Origin: Rotaria macrura
Lineage: Eukaryota; Rotifera; Eurotatoria; Philodinida; Philodinidae
DNA length: 64,000 nt
NCBI GenBank assembly: GCA_900239685.1
Contig: OENT01000884.1
Span: forward strand, 1 to 64,000
Direction: 5' to 3'
Every line of letters starts with the position of its first letter. The stretch's first letter is position 1. Under the pieces are notes generated by a model that did no database searches, had not been told where the DNA came from, and saw only the letters and a program-made list of their open reading frames with translations. Position numbers and translations under genes: made by a program. This document shows, piece by piece, positions 27,001-40,200 of this stretch.

Positions 27001-30000
27001 TAGAAAAATATTTTCAAGCCTCGAGTAATCAGGGTCATGCTCAACGTGCATATCGTCTTCGTGTACCAGAGACATATCTACCGAAAGGACAAGTATTTGT
27101 ACGTGAATCAAATCGATTAGTGGGTGAAACTTCTTGGTCCCATCATTCGGCTAATGAAACAAATGAATTTAATTTAGGTGAAGATTCTGATTTACAATAC
27201 AATGAATATATACAATTAGTTTCACGTCGACAAATCTATGAAGAAAACGGCTATCGTTATGTTTTATCAACGTATACGATAAATTTACATTTAATTAATA
27301 ACAAACAACGCTCGATAAATTGTGAATATCGTTTAAGATTTGGTGTGCAAGATAATTTAACGTTGAAAGAAAATTCCAATGATAATCCATTACAACTTAA
27401 AGGCTCAGTAATTAGTGGCATATTTCGTTTGAATGAAAATCAAAAGCAAGAAATTCAATTTACAATTGAAACCCAATGAATACATCGATTGTATCAACGA
27501 ACAAATATATTGATCGAAAATCGTTTGTTTATCTACAATTTAACGATTGAATTCATGACTTATTCAATGTTTTTTCGTTTTCTTTTTTAAGTTTAATCAT
27601 TGATATTCGTATTGTATAACTAATCTCGATCCGAATATATTCATTTCATTTATCTTCAACAAATTCATTGTCAATATAAATGAAACATATTTAAATGATC
27701 AATAACGAACAGATTAAAAATAACGTCGGAGATTAAGTTTCATATAAAGGTTAATCCAAAGTATAGTTCATGAAAATATTAGTCATACTTACGGGTTTCT
27801 GCCGTTGTTCGAGTTCAAAGCGAACTACTTCGGTTGCGTTAAGTGGAATAAGAAAATGATATTTTGTTGGTTTGGCTCGTAATAATCTCTTAGTAGTGAC
27901 AGGTGTTTGTTTCTTTTTATTACCTGCTTTCTTCTTTCGGTCGGGACTAAATTCTGTTAATGCAGCAGCTAAAATTATAAAAAAAAGACGAATAGTAAAT
28001 ATTCGATTTGATTATAATGAAAATATTTTTTTTCTGATTACCATATTTATTTTCATTACTACCAACAATGGTAATAGTGCCATCTCCTTTACTTATTATC
28101 ATACGCCATGGTCCAAGTATGAGTTCATTTCGTTTCGATATAAATGTTTGATTTTCATCATACCAATTGAGAACATCATCGTTAGATAAATCTATTAAGG
28201 ATTTTATTAAAACTTGTGTAAGATATTCCATATAGGTTGCACGTTTACGAAATTTTTGAACTAGAATTATAGAAATATTCAATTGAATCATGTCTGTTTA
28301 TCATGAAGAAAACAATTTTGTGAATTGTTAAGTTACAAAGGCATTTCGCACAGATCACAACACAAAATCAAGACTATACATTGTTTTAGTCTTTAACATT
28401 CGCCAATGATAAGATTGTTTCTAGTTGATTCTTTATTTTCAATAATTATCTATTGACAATCGGTACCTCTGCTGCAGAATTAAGTTAGTAGAATGAAATT
28501 GAATAATGTCAACGTAACAATACTCAAGCTGTAAGTCACAACTATGGGCATCATGCCGTTCTAATTGGTTAAGAATATTTTTGGATGATTTGAGACATAT
28601 ATAGATGAAAAATATTTATAGTTATTACAAGTTTCACATATTTTAATTCTTTCTAAATCTACAATATGAATATAATGAAAATATGTTTTTCGTACTTGAT
28701 AATGTAGCAATACTAAGTGTTGTTGTTGTTGTCATTTCACAATAGATGCAACAACAAAAGAATCGCTCTATACAAGATACGAAATCGCAATACGAAGATC
28801 AAGTGGACGAGTAGCTATTCCTATGAAGAATGCAGCAACTCGAGTTTTTTCGTGTCAAAACTCCACGATTGTATTATTCAGTACGAACTGGTAGTCACAT
28901 TTGATATCAAATATAAACTAAAAATGTGATATGACACTTCGAATGATTCTCTCTGTTTCGCATAAGATGTACGTTATATCTACGTATTAGTTTTCTTTCG
29001 AAAACATTTACCTTCTTTATAACTTTGTCGAGCAGATGTTGAATGAATAAAAGTGTGAACAGTAGTTGGATCTTCATTTCCAGTCAAAATCGTATGTGGC
29101 GTACGTTCTCTTGCAACAAAACGTTCCAATGCTTTGAGTTCCTCATTATGAATGGTTGAATTAAGAGTTTTCGGCAGTAATTGTTCAGCTACATCATCAG
29201 ATAATGTAGCTTGTCCTTGTGTACCTGTTAATGAAACTTGTTCAGGCATATTTGTATCATCTGCATTGCTAGTTCCTTGCTGTGTTGTTGACATGGATGA
29301 TAGAAATTTTTTGCCTACTTGGTTGATTAAATTTGATAATTTCACTTCATCATTTTGCTGTAAATATTGACTCATATAATATGATACACATGCAACCATA
29401 TGATGAATATTATCTTGTACAGAACGTGAACGTTGTTTAAGTATTTGTTGACCTATTTCTTCGAATACTGTCAAACATTTTTCGAATATTTGATTTACCG
29501 ATGAATAGAATATTTTATAAAATACTAATGGTGTTAATAAACCATACATATAAGTGATCGATTGTAATGCATAAAACGAATCGTTAAGCCAACATGAAAG
29601 TTCCATAGCAATTAATATTTGACTACATGCATGAATACGTTTTATCTAGAAAGTATCATCAATAAGTTTCATATATGCTCTAGATAACTAACTTAGAACA
29701 TACTTGATTGGTACGATTAGATGATGTTGGTGTTATCATATCACAATAAAAATGGTTTTCTTTTATAAATATTTCAAGATTAATAAATATTGCATTGATA
29801 AATTTTTGCAATAACGATATAGAACTTTCAGCGACACGTGAATATCGTAGTCTAAACAAAAATTTGAGCATAACTATTTCGTCAATAAATAAATTCTGAT
29901 GCAGAAAATTTTCTACGAACTACATCATTAAACATATAGGAATAGTCATTCAAAGTTTCTTAATACTATTAGATAGATCTTATTTATAATATTTCGAATC

Positions 30001-33000
30001 TTAAATTATTACGACAAGCATTAGAACCCATAAGATTTCTTCATAAAGCTAGCACAATTTAGTGAGATTCGTACTATACAATTGAATGTTGTCAAGAAAA
30101 TCTGACTATGTTCTTCTGAATCAAAATCTAACAGTCTCATTTAAAAGAACAGCTTGAAAATTGTAGTCAACATATGTATCTACTTCCAGTCTTATATACT
30201 CGACAAATGAGAACTGTCATATGGCTTTGAGCAATTATTATTTATAGAAAATGAATTGTGTCTAGTCATAAGTCATGGAGTTAGTTGAAAAATTCCGCAT
30301 AGATATGTAGAAGTATGAGTCTGATTCTAAGATAAAACGTTTCCATTCTACTTTTCTTTGTTGAATCTATTATACGATAGTAATTCCATGAAATTCGTAA
30401 AACTTATGGATCAAAGAAGTTGATGTGTATTGTTAATGTAATAATCAATTTCAGTCTGGAAATCTCCAAAAACATAAAATTTATCCTCAAAAGTGATATA
30501 GGATATGGAAGATTTCATTAGTGAATTATTTAAATACTGAGGTCATTGAATAAATAAAATAATGGAAAATTATCTATTAAAAATGTTGAAATTATTAAAT
30601 AATTATTCATACAATAATTATTACTGTAAATTTTCTGTTTAATTACTTACTCATAAATTACCAAAGGATTTTCCACTGATAATTCGCGTATGGAACTTGC
30701 AATAACTACGGGCGTACGTACAAAATATGTCCAAAGTGAATGAAAGACTTTTTTAGCAACTGTATATTGTTTTATTTGAAAGGAAACCTACAATAATCAA
30801 TTGTGTCAATTGAAAAATATCGAGAAAATAAAATTTCAAAACACACCTGTGATAGTAAACATCGAATGAATAGTAATGATATTGGATGTGCAGCTAATAT
30901 AGGTTCCGTTGAGTCACTAACACTTTCACCAATTAATTGCCCATTAATATCATAGACTGCTAATGAAAAAACATATTTAAGATCAGGATCAAGGCCAGAA
31001 ATTTTAAGTGGTTTGATAAAACTCGCTGGAATCTATAATAAGAAATGTTAATATTCTGAAGAACAAAAAACCAAAGAACAACAAACTTGTTGACCACTGC
31101 CAGGATAATTTGTATCAGCCATACGAGCTTTGGCATTCGGACGATCGGACGCTCGACAAAATATACGATATGTGGCAACCTCAAATAGTCGACGATTAGT
31201 TTTTTTAAATGAACATATGTTAATTTTACTTTGTTTGATAGTGGACCAAAATCTGGTGCTATGACAAAAGTAAAATCAGGGCCACGAGCAACAATACGTG
31301 GACAAGGAACGATTGTCGATGATTTTTTTTCTGGATCTTTATTTCGATGATGCCAAAAATACAGTCGATCTTCTTCTTCAGCTGCTAATAAATGTTTGTA
31401 AGCTTTCTGCAAAAACAAATTCAAACCGATTGTTTGACAACAAGTCATGGTTAAGAAAAAGAAAATAATCAATTCGAAATGAAACTGTCATTCAAAGGAG
31501 TACATTGAAATGATCAAGTTTAGGTGGATAGAAGTTGATCATGGAGAAAACCAGACTCACAATATTGACATATGATTAATCAATCACGAAAGAATGAGAA
31601 TGGTACTCTGTTTTTATTTCTAGATAAATACTTGATTCTACTGACTTCTATTATATTATGCACGAAGTTATACATCTCCTTGGATTATACGAAGGGATGA
31701 CAGAATAAGTTTTTCTTCACTCAAACTATCAATCATTTATACAAGTCTTAAGTGAATTTTATATCATTGCAACAGTCAACAAATCAGTTTCATGAAAATA
31801 GTCATTACTAAAATACTTGCCTGCATATATTCTGCAGCAAGATTTTCATCATGTCTTGTACTTGCATAGGCGGCACATAATAAGGCTTTCTTGTGTGAAT
31901 TACCACGAGCATCGTTTAAATATTGCTCGATTGGACCTTTTTTCAATGTTTCTTAAAGTAGATTTACGAATGATATTTTCATTATGAAGAAAAACAAAAG
32001 AAGAAGAACTCAGAAAATCAAATAACTTACTTGCATCTGATATTTGTTCAAGTAAAGCAACGACACGACAATAAACAAAATGTAATTCAGCATCAAGATC
32101 TTTAATTAGATTATCAATTAATTTGCTTGTGTGTCCTTTTTCGACAAGAAATGGTTGTGTAGCAAAGAAATGTGCTTGATTATAATTATCGATTTCATCT
32201 TCATTATCATTAGTTTTTGCTGACTAGATTCAAGAATGCAAAAGATATTGATTTTAAATTAGATCGATTTTTTATTTGACTCGCAAAAAAAAATTTATAC
32301 TCATTACCCAATTACGATCAAACATCGAAGCACCATCATAACGAATAAGATTTGATCGCGCTTGTGCTAATATTTTTAATGATCGAGCTAAAAATTGTTC
32401 AGCAAAAAAAACTAATGGAAATTGTCGCGATAATCCTAATGTATCATGATCAAGTACTGAACGATTATTGATTGTCAGTGATTGTTGTTTGAGAGTTTTT
32501 CCATCTTTGAGTGCTGCAGCATCGAGTGAAGCTTGTTGTCGTTTAAATTCTTCTGTATATGTTTGTAATAATGGCTTAGCCGAATTATTCGTTAGATAAT
32601 CACGTAATTGATCGAAACGCTGTTTGTAAGAAGCTGTACGAATTGTTGCTGAAATGAAGATAGTCAACAAAAAGAACATGATCAGTCGATATGAATACCT
32701 TCAGTTGATGAACTCGGTTGGATGAGAGTACATAGGATTTGACCCAGACGAAGTGAACATTCAGCGTAAGCACATGGATCAATAATAGCAAAATTAAAAC
32801 GAGACATTATTTCATGTGTTTGAAAACATAAATGAATCCACTAGAAAGAAAGTCATAAAAAAGAAACGATGTTCAAATTACACACTTCGTATGAGAGATT
32901 TCTTGTTCGAGAATGAATTCTACGAGAAAGATAAATTTTGAATGTCGACAATGTTCACTTATTTTTAGATTACTTAGATGAAATTATATTCAAAATCAAA

Positions 33001-36000
33001 TCAGTCAATCATTTTAAACATTCTCATAAGGCATGTTGCACATTAGTCAATGAAAAAAATTTGAAAAATGAAATCTTGGTATAAGACGAATTCTATAAAA
33101 TGTCAAGTCAGTAAGTTCAAAAATCTTGCTACGGCTCCTTTGAAATAGATCAACTGATTGCAAAAAAATAAAACAAAATATATTGATGAAACAAGGATTT
33201 TTTTTTCGTTATCGTATGTCATTGTCAATGATAATACTCTTTGGTATCATTTTAGATCAAGGTATGATTTCTGATAAAAAAAATGAAACTTGGAATACCA
33301 TCTACAGTTGCCAAAGCCCACTCTTTATAATAGTAGAATCATTAGAAAACGTGTCATTTTTCTTTCTTCAATCAAAATGTATTTCAGTGTTTTAGAAATA
33401 AAATGTCATCTGAACATATTTTATATGTAAGTTCGCAAGAAAATCGAGTGAGACAATACAAGAATCGGTAATTAAGAAATTACTTCATACGTATAGAACA
33501 TTTTTTTTGTTATCAATCAGCTTACTACAGTTCATTAAAATTTCTTTCTCGATGGCATTACTGTAAGAAATCCACCGAAACTATTCACTGTTTTATTCTC
33601 AGTTGTAATATGTGCAATTTATTGACTACGAAACTATCAAATTCCTACCTTAACATGATCATGATCAAGTCGTGTTAACCAACGTTGAGTGTCGTTTGGT
33701 TCATTGTAGAATTTTCTTAGTATAGGTCGACACTTATTCCATAGTAGTAGACTAACATCAACCAAAACGTCTGGTTCAATTTTTTCTTGCTTTTATATTA
33801 AACAAAGAGATAAAATTCTTTAAAAGAAAAATGATCATAATACGATACATACGATAAGGGCATCCGTTAATAATAGAAAACACAAATCTTCGAGTAGTTC
33901 TTCAAGAGAACTTTCTTCATCACCATTTCCACTAATCGTTTGATCAATTAGAATTTTAACTTCTTTAGCAGGTGAAATTCGTGTCGCTTTGGCAGCATCG
34001 ATTAAATCTTTGACAGCTTTAGTTTTCTTCATTTTATTTTTTGTCGTTTCCGGACTTCTCCGACGTGCTCCTCCATCTTTCCCCTTCGATGTACTTCGAC
34101 CACCTTGTTTGGAATGTTTTTTCTTTTCGCCATCTTTTGCTCCTCTACCATTTTGTAAATTTTTCGAACCCGGGGACGGTTTGTGTTCTTTTTCACATTG
34201 TTCAATTTCATAGAGAATTTGTAATAAAGCAAGTAACGGCATTTGATTAGCATCAGCTCGATCAACAAGTTCACTTACAGGTTCAATTAAAGATTCGAAT
34301 ATATCATAAACTTGATAATTAAATGCTAATTTAAGTAGTTGAAGAACATATGGTAACGGTATAACATATTGACCTATAACGAAAGAAAAAAAGAAATAGT
34401 TGCAACTCATTATCTTTTTATTATAGAAGTTATTCATCTAGTTAACCATTGATAGCTAAATCCATTAGGCTAATCTCGTTTTTTAATGTTATATTTGGAT
34501 ATGTAGCATTTTCATTGGCTCCTTCGATTTGTTCGACATTGGCGTGTTTAACTAAAATGAGACGAAAAGAAGTTATGGAGTTAAATATTCAATTTTGAAA
34601 AGAAGACCATAAGATCTTGTAACTTTCATAGTTCTCATCAGCAAGTACCTATTTCATTCTATATTCTGAAATATTTAGCAGAAGAACAGCACACTTCAAG
34701 GGGGAAACAGCTGATTCTTTTTCATTTTAAATCAATTTTAAATTGAAAAACTCAAGAAATTAAAAACAATCAGTGACTCGATTGAAATGATTAAATTTGG
34801 TATCTTTGTTGTCGAAATATCAATCTAGAGAGAGAGAGACAGTTTAAATCCGATTTTCTTGATTTCTGTGAGGCTTTTGATTTTTCTGATTTAAATCAAT
34901 TGGTATAAAACAAAAAAAATCAAAAATCAGCTGTTTCCCCGTTGGTGCACTGTTTTTCATTGATAATTAAGACAATCAATTTCAACAAGCTAAAGCATGC
35001 AACAAAACTATCGTTGCTCTCAAATGCAGACATTTCGTTTGATATTAAAACCTTTTGTTTTTGTTACCTTGTAATATGTATTGAGCAGCATAAAATAATT
35101 CATCTGTAACATCAAGTAATTCAAATTCTTGTTCACTTGCTGCTGGACTTGTTAATACTAAACGTCGATGACTATCTGATAATGCTTGAAGAATAGCTAG
35201 AAATTGTGCACAACGACAATCGAACATATCTCCAAGTAATTTTTCTGTTGATGTTCGTGGCCATGGACCAGCAAGATCTTTATAATTTTGTCGAGTTTTC
35301 GGTCTAAGAACACCTTTTGCTTTTCGACGATTTTCATACACCATTCGTTTGAATATCATCGTAGCTATCTTAATTGTGGCATGACGAAACGAATTTTCAT
35401 TGCTACATTTATCACCTTCAACACTCATAGCTTGTAGTTCATGCAAATTTTTGAATTGTTCTAATCCACGTCGGGCAAAATTCTTAATGTAAAATAAAAC
35501 AGAGTAATATGTCAACATGATTTTACGTCACATTATTGCAGATGAAATATTAGTTCGATCGTGATGAGTCACTAGAGTGCAAGTCATACGTTTTCCACCA
35601 TAGTTTACATACTAATAAATTTATTTTCATTAGTTCTCTAATGTACATAAATGTTACAACGAACTATATCGTGGATAATGAATTATCTTTCAATATTAAA
35701 AATCGTAACACATGGAAAAGAATTCAGAAGGAAATCCTATTTCATAGTGGCTCGGTATCTTTCAACAGTCTGAAAAATTTCTTATCTAATTATGTCCATC
35801 TAAAATAGATCAAAAACTTACTTCTCCAGCAACAGCTTTCTAGAATACATTGGAAAAAAAATTATTTGAAATAAACATATTTCATTGTCTTATGTATATT
35901 TTCTTACTTCGCCATCAGGTGATATCCTACTATCATAAAATGCTTCACATGCTGCACTATAAAGTGTCGATCGCCATGGTAAATATGCGACGGTAAGCAA

Positions 36001-36989
36001 TGGTAAACACATTTCTGTACTGACAGCAGCCCACACAAGGTATTCGACTACCTTGAAAAGTATAGAGAAAAATAATCAAAATTTATGTAATAATGATATT
36101 TTAAGAAAAATAAAATACCTGTAAAGAATACCCTAATGTCATTAGATATCGACTCATTTTATATAAGTAAATTGTTCCATTATAGACAAGCCATGACCAT
36201 CGATCATCTTTCAATGCTAGGTTCATTAATAATCGTATAAATGAAAGTGTTACTAAACAACGATCAAGTGTATCATCTAATTGTACTCTAGGATCTTGTT
36301 CAACAGCCAAATAAAATAAACAAAGTGCACAGCCCATTAAAGCTCGATACTAGACATAGAAACATGCCATACAAACAATAGGAAAATCATCGTTGTCTTT
36401 TTTGTACGTACAGATATGTCAGTAGTAGCATCAGATAAACCTTCTGGAAAAAATCTTTCTTCAATTTCATCTATTGTTTGAAAATCTTGCATACGAAATG
36501 AGCCGAATTCATTCAGATATCTTTGATAACATTGAAATAATGCAATATTATATTTCTTTAAAACGAAATAGACAAATAAACAAAAACGTTTATCACTTCA
36601 TTGTTTTTTTTGATTATTTCAAATATTTTACTTCATACGTAACAAGATATTCACCAAGGTGCATCAATTTTTCACAATACATTCGTACGGATACTCGCGG
36701 TTGGTAAGTACTCCATAATTGAAACAATGTTTCTGATCTAATAAATCAAATGAAAAACAAATCTTTGATTTACAGAAGAATGAAAAATATTAATCATTTC
36801 AACAGACAATCGACCATCAATGGATTGACTGAATTTTTGTTGTTTTGCGACATAATTTTTAAAATCCGATATTTGTGCTTCAAAACTTTGTAAAACAGGA
36901 TTTTTACTATCGTCGACATATGAATAGTAAGCTGCCGAATTTGACTTTATTGAACGTTCAACTGCTTTCATACGTAAGATAGATGCCAT
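15011..36989 (-). CDS. CFAP54: Cilia- and flagella-associated protein 54 (CFAP54), very large, about 35-40 exons
   Basis: CFAP54 is a scaffold of the C1d projection of the central apparatus in motile cilia. Minus-strand exons can be followed in one frame-consistent chain from ATG at 36989 (MASILRMKAVERS) to TAA at 15011-15013, about 3,000 residues, matching the size of animal CFAP54. The helical N-terminal third carries the family-like segments GCALCLFYLAVEQDPRVQLD and VVEYLVWAAV, then LPWRSTLYSAACEAFYD (about 35.9-36.3 kb). A basic Lys/Gly/Ser-rich linker is encoded at 34.0-34.2 kb. The middle is helix-repeat-like. The C-terminal part has the beta-like FSLAWYSSD and ends at LLPTQD. Introns vary from about 50 bp to 1.9 kb. 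The largest (about 25892-27793) holds a foreign-strand gene. The gene starts 259 bp from the divergent FAM227 gene. Individual small exons are uncertain, and a split into two genes cannot be wholly excluded. Confidence 0.82.
17706..19020 (-). other. 1.3 kb intron of CFAP54 without a gene
   Basis: It lies between the exon ending in IDF(VR) near 19030 and the exon starting FVQIRERIQM near 17700. The open frames in it, including one of 67 codons at 18469-18672 on the plus strand, have no domain or splice support. Confidence 0.5.
26068..26079 (+). promoter_or_regulatory. TATA-like box of the nested DUF4139 gene
   Basis: The run TATATATAAATA ends 35 bp before the ATG at 26115, on the same strand as the nested gene and inside the CFAP54 intron. 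It suggests the nested gene has its own promoter with a very short leader. In AT-rich DNA such boxes also occur by chance. Confidence 0.45.
26115..27479 (+). CDS. Secreted DUF4139-type protein, intronless, nested antisense in a CFAP54 intron
   Basis: 454 residues in one uninterrupted frame. Residues 1-20 form a signal peptide (MNTISYFLSIIILKIYLTEA), so the protein is likely secreted or lumenal. The body has the order typical of DUF4139 proteins: an N-terminal beta region starting GIHIQIFDNIAEISRP, then WKVRYDLLLDI and AYADIRNDGSS, then SAQLISGDVNIRL. A Thr/Ser/Pro linker follows (about 215-265), then LPKGQVFVRE with the Gly-Glu pair and LGEDSDLQYNEY, closing with a beta-rich end. Several N-x-S/T sites fit secretion. 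The function of this family is not established. It sits inside the roughly 1.9 kb CFAP54 intron on the opposite strand. Lack of introns amid an intron-dense region fits horizontal gain or retro-insertion. The N-terminal DUF4140 module with coiled coil seen in some relatives is absent. Confidence 0.8.
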   Translation: MNTISYFLSIIILKIYLTEASNTTISGIHIQIFDNIAEISRPISAFDLPITYSQEEWQDIRSDSFRLIGDYVNVQAQVISYNRKSLNGEKILIQRNSKNDTYTDGIMIDETKRLVHDLIDNTYYTISSDRIRYLSIPADRKYSVNFIFYTSNVEQLYVRYLQNNIKWKVRYDLLLDINDDNSILQAYADIRNDGSSILVIDSAQLISGDVNIRLSSSSSSTYNYANGGPNFGYAPPNLDFLQAMPTTTTMPTISSSQEVAGLYVFSINQTFTLDPHTNYILPMFRPTIDIERYGLIEKYFQASSNQGHAQRAYRLRVPETYLPKGQVFVRESNRLVGETSWSHHSANETNEFNLGEDSDLQYNEYIQLVSRRQIYEENGYRYVLSTYTINLHLINNKQRSINCEYRLRFGVQDNLTLKENSNDNPLQLKGSVISGIFRLNENQKQEIQFTIETQ

Positions 36990-37248
36990 CTTGACGTTAT
37001 TTCCTTTCGAGAAAATCACTTGTACGAAGACAACAAAAAGAAAACATGGAACTCTGTTTCAACAACTCAAATGCGAAGCCATTTGAAGGTAAAGAAACTA
37101 AGACAAACCCTTTATTCATTGAAAAAAAACATCAATCGTTAGATGTCGCACTGTTTTCTTCAAGTATTCTATTTATATATGTGTGAAAAGTCAAGTCTGA
37201 GTTTTTTTTTGTCAGGACGACAAAAAATATTCTTTGATTTGTTTTTTG
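36990..37248. promoter_or_regulatory. Shared bidirectional promoter between CFAP54 and FAM227
   Basis: 259 bp separate the two divergent ATG codons. Both genes must start transcription in or very near this interval. It contains oligo-A/T tracts and a short TATA-like run (ATTTATATATGTG) near 37170-37182. I looked for a canonical RFX X-box (the GTTNCCATGGNAAC type) and see none. Confidence 0.55.
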
Positions 37249-40200
37249 ATGGTCGACATAGCTCGTGTCTTTTCGCCTGTTGTTGTTTTTCCAAGTGGTG
37301 AACCGCGACCACAATCAACCGATCGGATTCGTAGTGCTTCAGCTAAACGAATCTCAAGTCCTAGTCTACATCATGCAACGCATTTATCATCTGCTGTATC
37401 AAGTATTGAAAACGATGGTACTGTACATGGACGAGGTGTTAATAGTGGCGTAATCGATAAAAAAGGCTGTGAAGCAGAGCTTAGACAAGAGTTGACCACC
37501 CGTACGTAGATTTGTCGCATAAAATTTGACGTGTCTTTCTTTTTATGTCAATGTATTGATAATACAAAAAAAAATGTTGTTTTTCAGCATTAACCGGTAT
37601 TAATTTTCTTGAATTAATTAATGATAAAATTGCAAATCTTGATCGAGCATTGAGATCAGTTGAAGCCCCATCGGATGCAAATAAAAATCAAGCATTAATT
37701 ACTTCAGAAAAACTTCGAGCCGATGCTATTCGAAATGGTAAGAACTTCTTTTTTTCTGTTTACAAATATTGACATTTCGAAAGTTATTCATTTCATTTAT
37801 TTCAAGGACAATCAAGACAACAAGTACAGCAGTTCGCTGGTATTCTTGCTTTTAAATCTACATTTCAAGATCAGATAATAGCAACAGTTAAACCAAAAGT
37901 AAACATATCATTAACAATTGAAATGTTTTATTTTTCTAAACGTATTGTCATTATTTGTTCAAGGCAAATCCAACTGTTTTATCGGATCAAGATCAATCAA
38001 CATTATTAGAAATCTATCAATATCCCGGTTTTGAAGAACATCGCATAACACCATTGCCATTCAATGTTTCTCTCGATCAACAAGTGATGCGAAATATCCT
38101 AGCACCACGATATACTATATCAAAACATGTAAAAAATTAGATTCTTACATATGAAATACAATATTGATTTAAAATTTATAGGCACCCTATATTAAAGCAT
38201 TAATCGAACTCTACTATTCTCGACCAACACAAGCCTTAGTTTTGGTAAGATACATCAATAAAAATCGATGTAATGATTCTCGTCGAGAGATTCATACTCA
38301 ATAGTCATAAGTTGTACTATTCAAATAACAAATTAACACATGCCCAATGTTAGAGAATATTGCAAAGCACAATCTAATACTATTTTCATAGTGTGAAAAA
38401 ATTTTTCGAAACATTTTCTATTGATGAACATGAGATAAAAGCAAAACCACATATCTTACTTAGTAAAACGAAATCTAAAGAAAAAACAAACGAACTCGAC
38501 AACGAATAATATTATACTCGATTTTTCTCGAATAGAATCTTGTTCATGAATACTTCGTCCGTTGTTTGTTCGAAACGCTTTGTAAATTCAAGTTGCTAAT
38601 CGGATCGTAAGAAATGTTTTATTTCTAACTGCTGTCAATAGAGGCCAACTCTGAAAGAAATTTTTCATTTTTATTCATATCAATCTATCTTCTGTTATGA
38701 TAGCCATTGTTCTCGTTTAGGATATTTTTTGGTGGATATTTTTGGAACACTATCAAAATCAACCTAAAATTCAAAAAAGTTTACTTGAACGTGTCTCAAA
38801 GAACTATGTTGCTGTTCTAGTGATGAACATTGATTTGCGTTATCGTGATAAATGTTTTCAGGTTCGAATTATGATTGTGTTTTCTTCGATAGATTTCGCA
38901 TTTTTCTATTAGGTGTATCCATCGCTTTTAGCTGAAACTATTTTTGCATGTTTTAAAGTCTGTTTTCCGGCATCGATCAAACAAATGCCTGCTGATGCTG
39001 AAGCTGCTGGAAAAACTGAAGATGAAAATAAGAATAAACCTTTAGAACTCGGCAGCTTAACAGAGACTCCTGGTCAACGTATGAAAGAATTAGTTAATCT
39101 CGATGCATTTAGAAATTCAATTTCAAATATTTGTCAATTATGGTTGGGTGGAATGCCGGCACCACCTCGTCGCTATGAAAAATGGCGATCGAAAATCGTT
39201 CAACAAGAAAAAATATCGTTCATAGAAAATACACCAGCAACAAATTCAACAGCAGCTCCTACAACAACGGCAACAGGAATAACAACAGGACCACCAGCAC
39301 ATACTTCATTAACAATGCCATCAACATCTCGTAGTTCAGCCATGAATGGAAATAAAGTGGCCGGCAGCGATAGTGTTGTCTCAAGTACCTATCATGTATC
39401 GTTCAAACTCAACAAACGAAAAGAACCACATGAGCTTTTGAATGAAATGTACAAACATACACTTGATCCATTGCCGGAGTAAGAACAATATGTGAATGTA
39501 TATATTTGTACAGGGTGTCCCACGAAAGTCTCTTCCTAAAAAACATTTTTCCTGTATCTTTATTGTTTGATTGAATTTTATCAACATATGTTTAATGATA
39601 TGCAATTTGCACCGAGGTTTTATTTATACGAGCAAACTTTAAAAGCACTTTTCAAATCGAGCACCTAACTAAAATAAAAACAAAAACATTCACACGTTTT
39701 TTTGTCTACATGTAACATAGCTGTTATATTAAAAACTTCACATTTACACTACATTCACTAAAACTCACTGCATGATGTGTTATTTCATGAAAACTGATTG
39801 TTGATTCATTTTTCGAATGACTCAACGATTGGGTAAGCAAAATAACTTTCGACATAATTCGAGAATTAATTGAGTATTTTTTAAGACGACAATTATGCCA
39901 ACATACCTTACACATAGGCTTTTACTATTCGTCCGAGAAGTGTAATAATCGATAATTTAGCATAGATAACATGATTTCATCTTTCGTATTTCATTTCGAA
40001 AATATAGCTTCGAACAATCATTTTTTATTATAAAACTTGAGATTGATTTAATCAAAAATGAATCTTTGTGTGATGTTTTTGCTAGATATTTAAAAAAAAG
40101 ATTAATGTCTGTATTACCATCAAAGAGTGTAATTGTAAAGTTTTTTCGTACAAAAAGAAAACTCGGTTGGAACCCTTGTCATCATAAAAATTCATTGTTT

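Noticed and set aside
33989..34250. Plus-strand open frames opposite CFAP54
   Set aside because: Antisense shadows of the Lys/Arg-rich CFAP54 exon. Phe/Leu-rich by complementarity, without own signals.
36990..37248. RFX X-box in the CFAP54/FAM227 promoter
   Set aside because: Only isolated CCAT cores occur (for example AAGCCATTTGAAG). No paired half-sites of the GTTNCC..GGNAAC type are visible.
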